Virus record (IMG/VR): IMGVR_UViG_3300025030_000267
Span: 1 to 37,813 of that record
DNA length: 37,813 nt
Reading direction: 5' to 3' (one strand)
Source: a virus
The notes beneath the pieces are model-generated. The model was not told the origin of the DNA. It saw only the letters and a program-made list of their open reading frames with translations, and ran no database searches. This document shows, piece after piece, positions 13,555-21,768 of this stretch. A program made the translations under genes and the position numbers. How positions within the stretch are numbered: position 1 is the stretch's first letter; every line of letters starts with the position of its first letter.

Positions 13555-13887
13555 CTAACACGTCCTTCCATTCTTGCTTGCTACAGCGCTGATATCGAGA
13601 ATACTAATTACGCCGTCGTCATCCTGGTCGAACCAGAAGGGCGCGTCATTGCGTCCGAACCAGTCGCTAATAAGCTTGAGGTCAATAGCGTTGACACCAC
13701 CGTTGAAGCTGAGGTCGGCTCGTTGACAGGCGCTCACATCCTGGTAGTTGCGAATGACACGTCGCACATCACCATCGTCGGTTCTATGAGAGGCGTAGAT
13801 TTCTGACGCTGGCCCAACAAGAACAACGAGGGCGATTGCAGCTATTAACAGAATCCTCTGTGCAGTGGTCATGGAACTCCTGTTCAT
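13555..13887 (-). CDS. Secreted dockerin-like calcium-binding protein (110 aa)
   Basis: Starts at ATG 13887 (GAGG upstream) and ATG 13872 (AGGAG upstream) are both possible. A signal peptide covers about residues 10-32 (RILLIAAIALVVLVGPASEIYA). Two dockerin type I half-repeats follow. The first, about 57-77 (ADLSFNGGVNAIDLKLISDWFG), has D58, N62 and D69. The second, about 87-107 (FDQDDDGVISILDISAVASKNG), is a canonical D-x-D-x-D-G-x-I-x-x-x-D loop. Dockerins bind cohesins on the cell surface or on scaffold proteins, and similar stand-alone modules are common in secreted proteins of Chloroflexota and Planctomycetota. It lies among virion genes, so attachment to host surface cohesins is an inference. 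Confidence 0.75.
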   Translation of the reverse strand: MNRSSMTTAQRILLIAAIALVVLVGPASEIYASHRTDDGDVRRVIRNYQDVSACQRADLSFNGGVNAIDLKLISDWFGRNDAPFWFDQDDDGVISILDISAVASKNGRTC

Positions 13888-13944
13888 CGTGTGTCCTCAT
13901 CCGCCTATATATTACATCGTATGGCGGGCGCGAAGGTTACGGGG

Positions 13945-14202
13945 TTAAGACAGCTTCGATACTGTCGCATCGTCCCACTCCTTTTGCGGTGCTACGGCCC
14001 ACGAAGCGCCTGCACCCGCTGGCACCTGGATGCTGCAAAGCCCTGGCGGCTCGCAGGCTATAAGCACGTAGCCCGGCGCGAGGTAGACCGAGCCCGACTC
14101 GATGAAGTACGTGCCAGGCGCGAGTACGAGCCTGCCACCCTTTGCCTTGGCGCGCTCGATAGCGACCTTGTTGCGTACGGAAATCGTGTCGTTAGTTGCC
14201 AT
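13945..14202 (-). CDS. Small beta-helix-type protein (85 aa)
   Basis: I chose ATG 14202, two bases after the previous stop, over the longer frame from 14244. Residues about 18-50 (ERAKAKGGRLVLAPGTYFI) match the first turn of pectate-lyase-like right-handed beta helices, and YLAPGYVLIACEP continues the pattern. At 85 aa it holds only about two to three turns, so it is either a cap-like fragment of a tail spike or a small surface subunit. It follows a LamG-like surface protein. Confidence 0.6.
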   Translation of the reverse strand: MATNDTISVRNKVAIERAKAKGGRLVLAPGTYFIESGSVYLAPGYVLIACEPPGLCSIQVPAGAGASWAVAPQKEWDDATVSKLS

Positions 14203-14204
14203 AG

Positions 14205-15410
14205 TTAGCGCCGCCTCGTGAATACGCCGCTTGTCGCGTCCCATAGGGCGGTTGGATGGCCGGGTAGTCCTGTAAGGCGTGGCGGGCCAGCGTTGCCAAG
14301 AGAGTGCAAGTAGGCTGCGTCTGAGTTGGCCAGAAAGCCTTTGCCGCAGACGAACCAGAGTATGTCGCTAGAGATGACTTGTGTGCCGCTACCATCTGTC
14401 CCAAGGTCGCTATTTACTGGAAGCCCAATAGGCACAAATGGGCAGGCTAATGAGGAGAAGGCGCCGCCATTGTAGCTAATGTATAAAGTATCTTCTGTCC
14501 ATGTAACAGTTACGGTGAAGACATCACCCAATATAAAGGGTGCTGCGACGGTCACAATTCTGCCGTCAGGACCAGGTAGGCCAACTCGTGCAAAGGCAAG
14601 TAAACTAGTGCTAGCTATAGAGTACAGTTCCATCCGAGAGTTCGTGTCGGTTCTATGCTGAAAATAGTACGAATTTTCAAATGGCGCTGTCCCAATGGCG
14701 TGGCCCGCTCTTATGCGGTAAGTCATCCAGCCTTGCGATGGCGTGAACAACCGCGCAACATCAGGTATCTGTATTCGCGCCGCGCTGCTCGCCGCCGTAG
14801 CACCATCAGTCAGCACGTGCGGCGTTGCAACCGCGCCGGTTTGCGCCATCCAGCGCCCGTGAGTGACCGTAATCGCCTGCTGGCTGTCGGTCTCCCAACC
14901 CACCGTCTGCGTGGTGCTCGCCGCGCCGGTCGTGGCCGTGACGCTGTACTTTGTCGGTGTGGCGGTTAGCGTGATTTGCGCGCCAAGTTGCTTGCCGCTA
15001 ACCGAGTCGGAGATATAAAGCTTAACCGTGCCAGTGCCCGCGAGCCACACCGAAAACGTGTACTGCGTGCCAGCCGCGCCACCGCTGATGAGCTGCGATG
15101 TGCCTTCAGCGGTTGCAGCGTTGGCGGTGACGGTTGAGAAGTGAGTGGTGTCAGCGCCGACGAGTCCGGACGCCACGCGGGAGGTTGTTGCGCCCACGTC
15201 GATGATGTCATCGGTACCGCTGGTCTTGGCGTTACTGTTGATAGCGCGGTTAGTCGCGGCGGGCCAGACTCCGAATGAGCCGTCGTTAGTTAGCCCGTCG
15301 CCCTGGTCAGGCAGCGTACGGATGTAATCGGTGACTTCGTTGCCACTGAGGGTCAGCAGGTCGTACTGCTGGGCCTGGGCCATCATCAGCTGTTGGGCAG
15401 TAGTCAGCAT
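14205..15410 (-). CDS. Virion surface protein with CBM/LamG-like domains (401 aa)
   Basis: After a helical N terminus (TTAQQLMMAQAQQYDLL) the protein shows a carbohydrate-binding-module-like beta domain (about 80-190, QYTFSVWLAGTGTVKLYI and TPTKYSVTATTG). A concanavalin/LamG-like domain (about 220-340, WMTYRIRAGHA, FTVTVTWTEDTLYISYNGG) follows. The end (NAGPPRLTGLPGHPTALWDATSGVF) resembles segments at the end of phage LamG proteins. It probably decorates the capsid or tail and binds glycans. The start is ATG 15410; the gene ends just before the beta-helix gene. Confidence 0.7.
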   Translation of the reverse strand: MLTTAQQLMMAQAQQYDLLTLSGNEVTDYIRTLPDQGDGLTNDGSFGVWPAATNRAINSNAKTSGTDDIIDVGATTSRVASGLVGADTTHFSTVTANAATAEGTSQLISGGAAGTQYTFSVWLAGTGTVKLYISDSVSGKQLGAQITLTATPTKYSVTATTGAASTTQTVGWETDSQQAITVTHGRWMAQTGAVATPHVLTDGATAASSAARIQIPDVARLFTPSQGWMTYRIRAGHAIGTAPFENSYYFQHRTDTNSRMELYSIASTSLLAFARVGLPGPDGRIVTVAAPFILGDVFTVTVTWTEDTLYISYNGGAFSSLACPFVPIGLPVNSDLGTDGSGTQVISSDILWFVCGKGFLANSDAAYLHSLGNAGPPRLTGLPGHPTALWDATSGVFTRRR

Positions 15411-15413
15411 GGT

Positions 15414-16115
15414 TTAGTAGACGTAGAAGTCGAGGTCGATGGTCATGCCTGCCGACTCGTTTGTCTCGGCGGTCTCAGTAACAAGCACAAGCCAAAGCCC
15501 AGTTTCGCCAGGTGCGCAATGAACTGGCTCTACCAGTCCAACTGTATCAGAGGTTGAACCCAGCGTGCCTCGGTCTACGAAGGAACTACCAAGGAAGGTG
15601 CCAACATGCAAGCCACGACCAGTCGCTGTAACGAGGTCGAAGGGCGCGTTGTCATCCATCTCTACATCAGCAGCGGCAGGGGCAGCACTGAACCAGTGAA
15701 AGCGCGGTGCGAGCAATACGGCATCTTCGGAGCAGCGCGCACGAATCGCAGCGAAGTTGGCAATCCCGCCCGGCGTTCGTGCCAGGTTGGGGACGTAAGT
15801 TGCCCGTCCTGCGGTATCCGTGGCGCTGGCACTCAGGACATCGCCAGCGAGGTAGTTGCCAGCCGCCGCGCAAGTGATTTTGGCTGTTCCTGCATAGTGG
15901 ACGGGCTCTTGAATTGCCGCTATCAGCCCTGCCATGCTCACTGGCATGGGGTTGCCCTCATCTACACCTACAGCCTCAGTCGTGCCATCAGGGGTGAAGT
16001 AAAGGCCAACAGGTAGCGCGTGCTGCTCGTCTACAGGACGGGCAGGTTCGTGCTTGTGAAGCTCGCGCTCCTCAAGGTCGGCAGGCTCGCGGGTTTTCCA
16101 GTAAACAGTGCTCAA
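15414..16115 (-). CDS. Virion structural protein (233 aa)
   Basis: TTG 16115 follows GAAGGAG at good spacing. The N-terminal 60 residues are charged and contain VGLYFTPDGTTEAVGVDEGNP, as in phage surface proteins that carry optional display domains. The rest is beta-rich with a C-terminal strand pair (GLWLVLVTETAE, MTIDLDFYVY). No family is recognised with confidence. Neighbours are all virion-type proteins, so a minor capsid or tail role is likely. Confidence 0.65.
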   Translation of the reverse strand: MSTVYWKTREPADLEERELHKHEPARPVDEQHALPVGLYFTPDGTTEAVGVDEGNPMPVSMAGLIAAIQEPVHYAGTAKITCAAAGNYLAGDVLSASATDTAGRATYVPNLARTPGGIANFAAIRARCSEDAVLLAPRFHWFSAAPAAADVEMDDNAPFDLVTATGRGLHVGTFLGSSFVDRGTLGSTSDTVGLVEPVHCAPGETGLWLVLVTETAETNESAGMTIDLDFYVY

Positions 16116-16158
16116 CGGATTACTCCTTCTTCTGCGCAGTGTCCGCTTGCGCTATGTG

Positions 16159-16833
16159 TTAGGTCAACTCAGGGAACACCATTGCGATAATGACGAAGCC
16201 CGTGGTGGCCTGGCAGGACATAAACACGTTTAGTCGGGTAAAGGTGCTCGTGTTGTACATGATTGGCCAGATGCCGGTTTGAGTTGCAGACCAGTTGTAC
16301 TGCGACGGTCCGATAGAGCTGTCATCGTCAGCGGTGCCGATAGTCACCATCTTGTTGTGTTGGTGACGCATGAACTCGACCGCGTCATCCATGTAGACAG
16401 CGCCCGTGCCCGTACCGCCAGCAGTGATGCCAAAGGTCTGGTCGGCAATGTCCGTGCGTGCGTTCTGAGCGGTGAAGGTGTCGAGTGAGGTTGGCGTGTA
16501 CGTGCCACCGGAGCCAATGGCCGCGACTGATTCAAACAGCGCCGTGGTACCGTAAGCTTCGATACCGATCTGAATATTGAACGGGATGGCCAGCACGCCA
16601 GCTGGCACCCTGATGTCCACGTCAGGCGTAGTGTTCACGTATGCGCCAGCCGAGGTGATGGGCGCGGTGCCTGTGCCAGCGTTGATGATGACCACACGGC
16701 CCTCAAGTGCCTGCCGTGCCAGCCAGTCAGCAGTGAACAGCGTACCATCCTTGAGCCCTTTGACAGGCACAGGAGAGGTCGCTGAGCCAGCGCCAAGTAC
16801 ACGCGTGCTAGGAGTAAGTCTCAAATCAGCCAT
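16159..16833 (-). CDS. Virion structural protein (224 aa)
   Basis: The N-terminal part includes a GGSATSPVP-like loop (VLGAGSATSPVPVKGLKDGTLF). The middle and C-terminal parts are beta-rich with many Thr, Gly and Ala (GGTGTGAVYMDD), and the end is hydrophobic (TTGFVIIAMVFPELT). This resembles phage capsid-decoration or tail-surface proteins, but I cannot name a family. Its 43-base separation from the upstream zinc-finger gene contains a ribosome-binding site. Confidence 0.65.
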   Translation of the reverse strand: MADLRLTPSTRVLGAGSATSPVPVKGLKDGTLFTADWLARQALEGRVVIINAGTGTAPITSAGAYVNTTPDVDIRVPAGVLAIPFNIQIGIEAYGTTALFESVAAIGSGGTYTPTSLDTFTAQNARTDIADQTFGITAGGTGTGAVYMDDAVEFMRHQHNKMVTIGTADDDSSIGPSQYNWSATQTGIWPIMYNTSTFTRLNVFMSCQATTGFVIIAMVFPELT

Positions 16834-16877
16834 TGGTTCAGTCCCTTTCTATCTTGTGGAACTCTGCTAAGTGCGCG

Positions 16878-17519
16878 CTATTCGAGGCTAGCGGGCTCTG
16901 CCGTGATGTGTGAGCGCTTGTGGGCAGCGAGCCCTGCCGCGCTCTTGGAAGTGATGCCACAGACATCACAGGTGAAGTCTTCAACGGGGGCAACGCTATG
17001 GCTGGCGAGCTGCATCATGGCGCTAGTCATTTGTTCTTGACGCGCATCAGTCTCAGCCTGCGTCTTCTCAGCGAGGTACTCCTGGAGCATGGCCCAGGAC
17101 TGCCCATGACGGTTCTGTGCGTGCTGGCGCTTGCTGTACATCGAGCCCAGTTTTTGCGCAGGACAGGGTGCAAGATGGCCAATACCCGCTTCGTCCAGCA
17201 ACCCACTCTTGCGCTCAGGACTGTCTACTGCGAGGAAACAACGAGTGGAGCCGTGGTGCTCAGGCGGGGCCTTGGCTGCATCCGTGGTGAACATGAACTC
17301 GCCACTGGGTAGGCGCTTGCGCATGGCCGACTCAGCCTGGTAGCGCGGGAGTTGAATCTTCTCGCCCGTCTCCATGGAGTAGAGCGTGACGACTACACGG
17401 CCAGGGCTCCACTCGCGGAATACCCAGGGCGCGTTCTCCTGTGACATCTCACCAATCTGGGTGCGCAGGTCGCGCTCCAACTCCATGCGCTGAGCAATGG
17501 CCGTAGTCTCGTTGGTCAT
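16878..17519 (-). CDS. Protein with C-terminal C2H2 zinc finger (213 aa)
   Basis: The first 120 residues form a mixed domain containing C94, H115 and C119, which could be a second metal site. A helical part follows (about 125-172, SMYSKRQHAQNRHGQSWAML). The C terminus carries a classical C2H2 finger: C184-x2-C187-x12-H200-x3-H204, with the GLAAHKRSH recognition-helix end. Such fingers are rare in bacteria but recur in phages and in Ros/MucR-like regulators. It overlaps the upstream gene by four bases and is embedded in virion genes. A DNA-binding or assembly role is inference. Confidence 0.75.
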   Translation of the reverse strand: MTNETTAIAQRMELERDLRTQIGEMSQENAPWVFREWSPGRVVVTLYSMETGEKIQLPRYQAESAMRKRLPSGEFMFTTDAAKAPPEHHGSTRCFLAVDSPERKSGLLDEAGIGHLAPCPAQKLGSMYSKRQHAQNRHGQSWAMLQEYLAEKTQAETDARQEQMTSAMMQLASHSVAPVEDFTCDVCGITSKSAAGLAAHKRSHITAEPASLE

Positions 17520-17974
17520 AGTTGAATCTTTCCTGTTCTGCGGTGGCGCTCATCGTTCCAGTTGCGCCAGGTTGTGATATGTGAGTAGCCGTTGCGCTGT
17601 GTAGACTGCGCAGGCCCAAAGTTGGACCTGTTGCGAATTACCGCATCCATCTGTTCGCGCTGGCGGATGGCATCTTCAATAATCGTGGAAGCCTCAAGAT
17701 GCTCTACACGTCGGCGCAGCCAGTGGTAGTCGTGAATGTGCTTCTCGCCAAACTCGCGCATCAGGCCCACCTTATTCTCACCGAAGCTGGGCATCAGCAG
17801 TGGAGGTACGTGCTCGTAGTCCTCGATGGGGCCGAAGACGTGCTCGTACTTGGCGATGGCATCACCACGAATGACGAATATCCACTCCACGAGGTTCCCG
17901 TTGTACTCGCGCACACAGTAGCCGTGGCAGGGCTCGTCGTCGCTGACTTCTTGGGTGATGATGCTAAGAGGCAA
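17516..17974 (-). CDS. Hypothetical protein (152 aa)
   Basis: TTG 17974 lies 11 bases inside the upstream gene. The product has an N-terminal beta part (VEWIFVIRGDAIAKYEHVFG) and a long charged helix (KHIHDYHWLRRRVEHLEASTIIEDAIRQREQMDAVI, about 78-112). The C terminus is basic with several Trp and Asn. No family is recognised. It overlaps the C2H2 gene (ATGA), so the two are probably translated together. Confidence 0.65.
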   Translation of the reverse strand: MPLSIITQEVSDDEPCHGYCVREYNGNLVEWIFVIRGDAIAKYEHVFGPIEDYEHVPPLLMPSFGENKVGLMREFGEKHIHDYHWLRRRVEHLEASTIIEDAIRQREQMDAVIRNRSNFGPAQSTQRNGYSHITTWRNWNDERHRRTGKIQL

Positions 17975-18500
17975 AGCAGGCCAGTCCTTCTTCGTCTACG
18001 TGCGCTACACCATCTACGAAGATGTGAGAACCACGGTCGAAGTAGTTAACGTTGACTGGCCCACGGTAGCCATTGACGAACCAGAGCTCGCCAGTGCGCT
18101 CATCACGTAATCGCCAGTAGTCATCCTGCCCTGTCTCTGCGCGTTCACGGGCGTAGCAGAGTCGCCAGTGGGATTCGCGCCCATTAGGGAAGGGGTAGCC
18201 GGTGCCAACCATGCAGGTTGAATGGTCATGCGCCGGCGTGATGTCGCAAGCGCCGCCTTCAACATGCGATGGCGATACCCCAGGGAGGTATACATAGGCA
18301 GTCTCCCCCTTCACTTGGAGCAGGCAGCGCACCTGGCAACGTCCGCTACGCTCTTGAGACTCGAAGTCCCATTGACCCACGAGACGGTCAGCCAGCCACT
18401 CCTGCCCGTTGAGGCGAAAGCGCATCTTGCCCGTGCTGCGGCTGTAGTCGAAGGAATAAGTCTCGATGCTCTTAGGAGGCGCGCTTGCCATTGTGACCAC
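17964..18500 (-). CDS. Hypothetical protein (178 aa)
   Basis: GTG 18500 has GAGGAGG six bases upstream; ATG 18491 is too far from it. The product is beta-rich with several aromatic strands (ETYSFDYSRSTGKMRFRL, DYWRLRDERTGELWFVNGY) and six Cys, some possibly paired (GRCQVRC). It resembles small phage surface or chaperone proteins but has no motif I can name. It overlaps the upstream 75-aa gene by 29 bases and the downstream gene by 11. Confidence 0.65.
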   Translation of the reverse strand: MVTMASAPPKSIETYSFDYSRSTGKMRFRLNGQEWLADRLVGQWDFESQERSGRCQVRCLLQVKGETAYVYLPGVSPSHVEGGACDITPAHDHSTCMVGTGYPFPNGRESHWRLCYARERAETGQDDYWRLRDERTGELWFVNGYRGPVNVNYFDRGSHIFVDGVAHVDEEGLACFAS

Positions 18501-18699
18501 TGACTACCTCCTCTGCTACGGGTAGCGCAGGCACGAATTCCCAGCCATTATCGGTGACGACAAGTTGGTCGATAGTGACTTCGCCTGCCTTGAGAGCCTT
18601 GAAGTCCTCGATGGCCTTCTTCTGCCCTGTTTCCAGCGTATCGATGGTGTTAAGAGCAGTGGCGTAATTCTGCAAGAGCATCTGATTGACGATAGCCAT
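18472..18699 (-). CDS. Small helical protein (75 aa)
   Basis: ATG 18699 overlaps the tail-fibre stop (TAATG). The product is a helix (NQMLLQNYATALNTIDTLETGQKKAIEDFKAL, about 5-37) followed by a short beta segment. Small coiled proteins directly after a fibre gene often act as fibre assembly chaperones or fibre caps. Here that is only a positional suggestion. Confidence 0.65.
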   Translation of the reverse strand: MAIVNQMLLQNYATALNTIDTLETGQKKAIEDFKALKAGEVTIDQLVVTDNGWEFVPALPVAEEVVSGHNGKRAS

Positions 18700-19847
18700 T
18701 AGTTGCGAGCCTCCAAAGCTTCAAGTCGCTTGTTCAGAGCCTGGATTGAGGCGGTCAGCGCGCCAACTGAATTGATCGTGGAGATCGCTTGCTTGCGTGC
18801 GCCCTGCATTGCCCACGGAGCCTCTTCACCGAAAATACCGACAAACTCGCACTCACCAGCCCACTGACCAGTCGGGAGCTTGTCGCGGTTGTAAGTGAAG
18901 CGGTGTACCGGTGCATTGACTACGGCCTGGAGCATCTCGTTTGTGCAGACCACTCCAAGATCATTCTTGTAAGCACCAACAGAGGCAGCAGCCCAGGACA
19001 GCGCACCTGAAGTATTGCAGGTAAGCTGCATCCCGCTACAGGCGGCATAGGCAGCGGGGAAAACATAGTTCAGGCACGCACCAGCGGCAGAAGCAGCCGA
19101 GAGTTTAATCGTGCCTGAAGTTACGCCCGCAAGAACCAGCGACCCAGTGCTTGTGCCTGCTGTCCCGAGTTGCACCTGCGCCACAGTCGTAGCACCAGCT
19201 AGGACAGTCATGCGTGTGGCAGGAGTCTGTGTGGCGTCAGGCGAAGTCTGGAAGAGAATGCGCCCTGGCATATCACAACTCGCGCCGGGAGTTCCAGCTA
19301 CCTCAGCGATAATCGCAGCAGCAGGGTCGAAGCCGGTTGAGCCGTCTGCACCTAGCCACTGGATGCCGCCCAGTGAGTCACCGGAAGCAACGATGGTGTT
19401 GGTGCCTAGCGTGGCACTCTTGCTGCGGAAGAAGTTAAGCAGCGGTCCATTGCCTGCCGTCGAGCTGTAGAGGCCAACAGCTGCTGCACCGTCCACTCCA
19501 ACCGTGCTGCCCACCACCTGAAATTCAGGGACGAGAGCGTTCATGGTGATCTGTGCGGAATGGCCGATGACCTGCCCAAAGCCATTGGCAGTAAGCACGT
19601 CACTGTTAAAGGTTGTTGCCGTGGCGCTGTTGAACACAGGCGTTGCCGTGAAGGTTGCAACACCAGTGACAAGGAGCGTGGTATCCATTGTGACGCCGGC
19701 TGAGAAGGTAGTCGCGGGGGTCACTACCATGTCATTGGCATCGAAGTCGAAGACCTCGGTGCCGTTGTACACGGCAGCAAGGCGGTTGTTCACCTGGTCA
19801 AAGAACCAGCCACGATGCCGGTGTCGAGCAGTGGCTACGTTAGGCAT
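18699..19847 (-). CDS. Tail fibre with S74-like C-terminal domain (382 aa)
   Basis: GGAAGGAG precedes ATG 19847. The N-terminal and middle parts are Thr/Ala/Gly/Val repeats typical of fibre shafts (VTGVATFTATPVFNSATATT). The last 90 residues (VHRFTYNRDKLP, EFVGIFGEEAPWAM, then a helix ISTINSVGALTASIQALNKRLEALEA) have the layout of an S74/intramolecular chaperone domain that trimerises fibres and may cleave itself off. The 'Y/F.YN...FVGIFAEE' order is the recognisable part. It probably recognises the host surface. Confidence 0.75.
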   Translation of the reverse strand: MPNVATARHRHRGWFFDQVNNRLAAVYNGTEVFDFDANDMVVTPATTFSAGVTMDTTLLVTGVATFTATPVFNSATATTFNSDVLTANGFGQVIGHSAQITMNALVPEFQVVGSTVGVDGAAAVGLYSSTAGNGPLLNFFRSKSATLGTNTIVASGDSLGGIQWLGADGSTGFDPAAAIIAEVAGTPGASCDMPGRILFQTSPDATQTPATRMTVLAGATTVAQVQLGTAGTSTGSLVLAGVTSGTIKLSAASAAGACLNYVFPAAYAACSGMQLTCNTSGALSWAAASVGAYKNDLGVVCTNEMLQAVVNAPVHRFTYNRDKLPTGQWAGECEFVGIFGEEAPWAMQGARKQAISTINSVGALTASIQALNKRLEALEARN

Positions 19848-19892
19848 TTGTTAGCTCCTTCCTGGTTCGCCAGGACGTGAAAGGGGGACTCC

Positions 19893-20012
19893 TTAGACTT
19901 CTCTGCCACATATCCCGCAGTTAGGGTTTATGCGTGTGCCATCTGTCCAGCCGGGGGAGTGACCGTTGCGACGGCAGACGAACAGGTAGCGGATTAGTCC
20001 AAGGAGTCCCAT
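19893..20012 (-). CDS. 39-aa Cys-containing micro-protein
   Basis: ATG 20012 lies two bases after the stop of the 273-aa gene and the frame ends at TAA 19895-19893. The N terminus is hydrophobic/basic (GLLGLIRYLFVCRR) and the C terminus has C33-x2-C36 (NCGICGREV), plus C13, so a zinc knuckle is possible. No strong ribosome-binding site is visible; coupling would be needed. It fills an otherwise empty 167-base gap. Confidence 0.5.
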   Translation of the reverse strand: MGLLGLIRYLFVCRRNGHSPGWTDGTRINPNCGICGREV

Positions 20013-20014
20013 GA

Positions 20015-20836
20015 TTACGCCGCCCAGTCGCGGTTGTAGGTGTAACCGAGGTAGTCGATTTCCAGCAATGGGTCGCCCGTGGAGCTAGCCGCCAGAATCA
20101 CTATCGGGTAGTAGAGAGCAGTCGTGCTGAGTGTGCCGGGCTGAAGCTCAGCTACCAGCGTGAGGCCGTTGCGGTTGCCCATTGTGGTGTGGCCGAAGTA
20201 GCCGCGAGCGCGACCGTCAGGGCCGACCTCGACACGGGCGATGTACCACGAGTCGGCAGTTATGGTGCAGCCAGCACGAATGCCAAGTGAGCCGAGAGTC
20301 GTGGCGTTGGAGTTGAGTCCAGCGACTAGTGGGCCACAACGAACAGCAGCGCCCGTATCAGCTGTACCTGCCGCTGATGCCATGAAGCGGAAGTCGTCCG
20401 TAGTGGCAGCCGTGTCAGTGTAGAAGCCAACTACTTCGCCACCGTTGTTCGCGGTAAGGGTCGTGCCTGAGAGTGTGAACGGGTTCACCGTCTCAGCAAG
20501 GTCAACTGTCTCCTGCCAGCCCACGAAGGCACGCAGGTCAGTAGCAGATGCGCCCTTGAAGCGGGCCTCGATGACCATTGTGCCGTTACTCGTAGGCACA
20601 GCAGGCGCGCCAAAGATGGACACGCCATCAGCAGCACCACCAGCGCCACTGAAGGATGCAACACCACCGGACTCATCCACGGTGTTGATGAAGTCAACCG
20701 CGCCACTGAGGGCGACGATGCAGAGTTCGTTGTAGCGAGTACCCCCGGTGGCGTCGGCAATTGAGGCTGTGGCCCCGTAACCCTGGAAGTCCTCGAAGAC
20801 CGAGACTTTGCCGAAGGTGCTTTGAATGTTGGGCAT
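20015..20836 (-). CDS. Virion structural protein near the capsid gene (273 aa)
   Basis: Opens PNIQSTFGKVSVFEDFQGYG and is beta-rich throughout, with two LamG-like strands (GTMVIEARFKGASATDLRAFVGW and WYIARVEVGPDGRARGYFGH) and a C-terminal LLEIDYLGYTYNRDW. This pattern recurs in phages directly after the major capsid protein, so it may be a capsid decoration or minor capsid protein. It starts 38 bases after the capsid gene stop. Confidence 0.7.
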   Translation of the reverse strand: MPNIQSTFGKVSVFEDFQGYGATASIADATGGTRYNELCIVALSGAVDFINTVDESGGVASFSGAGGAADGVSIFGAPAVPTSNGTMVIEARFKGASATDLRAFVGWQETVDLAETVNPFTLSGTTLTANNGGEVVGFYTDTAATTDDFRFMASAAGTADTGAAVRCGPLVAGLNSNATTLGSLGIRAGCTITADSWYIARVEVGPDGRARGYFGHTTMGNRNGLTLVAELQPGTLSTTALYYPIVILAASSTGDPLLEIDYLGYTYNRDWAA

Positions 20837-20874
20837 TAGTTTACTCCTGCGCTTTCTTCGCTAGGGTTGGTGCC

Positions 20875-21759
20875 TTACGAGGCTGGCGCGGTAGCGTCTG
20901 ACAGGTGGGTGTAGAGCCACACCTGGGTTGTGCCGCTGGTCCGCTCGAAGAAGCCATAGTCGTCCACCATAGAGAGAACATCCGCACCACCACCGAAGTA
21001 GAGGTCACGGTCTTTCTCTGTCTTGATTGCCATGGCGGAGAGAGCGACGACGCCACCACGAGAGTGCGTTGCGCCGCGTGCATCAGGCGTTGAGTTCACG
21101 GTGATGTTGCCATCCGTGAAGACGTTGGAGCCTGCCACGGTGCCAGACCAGCCCTTGCGGTAGACCTCTTCGCTGAGGCCCTGCATCATGTAGGTGCCCA
21201 CAGGAGCCGTGACCTCGATTTGCAGATCGTACTTCTGGAAACCGTGGATGACGGTGGAGATGAGGTCCATCGAGGGCTCAGTCGTGTTGCCCTGGATGTT
21301 CGCCACGGAAGCGGCGATGTGGCCGTGTGACAGTGGGTTGCCCGTGCCAGGGGACGTGGTTGTCGCAGCGGAAGAAAAGAGCGCCAGGTAGTCCTGGTCT
21401 TTCTTCGTTGCCATCGCCTGGCCCGCAAGAGAGCCGAATTTGCCTGTGACTACGTTGGGCAGCTTGCGCATCGTCTCGTCCGTAATCTTTAGGATCACCT
21501 GGGTCATGGACGGGGTGCCAGTGAGCAGCGTGCCTGTGATTTGCTGGTAGGTGCCGTTTAGTGTCTCGCCACCGATGTCAGCAGACTGCACCTGGGAGAC
21601 GGCAAATTCGTTCCAGGTGTTGCCATTGCCGGTGCCGAGTTGCTGCACTTCACAGGTGCGCATCCAGGTGCCGTCGTAGGCTTTGATGATTCGCGCTTGC
21701 CCAATGATCGTTGGTTCAGCCGCACTTAGTGAATTGAAGGTCGTTTCGCCGGTAGCCAT
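20875..21759 (-). CDS. Probable major capsid protein
   Basis: The 294-aa product directly follows a scaffold-like gene, as major capsid proteins do. It has a mid-sized sequence with a DETMRKLPNVVTGKFGSLAGQAMATKKDQDYLALFSSAA helical stretch (about 93-131), then GHIAASVANIQG and a C-terminal region of strands (IKTEKDRDLYFGGGADVLSMVDDYGFFER) consistent with an HK97-fold A-domain. I do not recognise a specific family. Position and length support the call more than motifs do. Confidence 0.75.
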   Translation of the reverse strand: MATGETTFNSLSAAEPTIIGQARIIKAYDGTWMRTCEVQQLGTGNGNTWNEFAVSQVQSADIGGETLNGTYQQITGTLLTGTPSMTQVILKITDETMRKLPNVVTGKFGSLAGQAMATKKDQDYLALFSSAATTTSPGTGNPLSHGHIAASVANIQGNTTEPSMDLISTVIHGFQKYDLQIEVTAPVGTYMMQGLSEEVYRKGWSGTVAGSNVFTDGNITVNSTPDARGATHSRGGVVALSAMAIKTEKDRDLYFGGGADVLSMVDDYGFFERTSGTTQVWLYTHLSDATAPAS

Positions 21760-21768
21760 GTGTTACTC

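Noticed and set aside
20841-21083. 80-codon minus frame overlapping the capsid gene end
   Set aside because: Out-of-frame shadow with Arg/Ser-rich composition; the capsid frame covers it.
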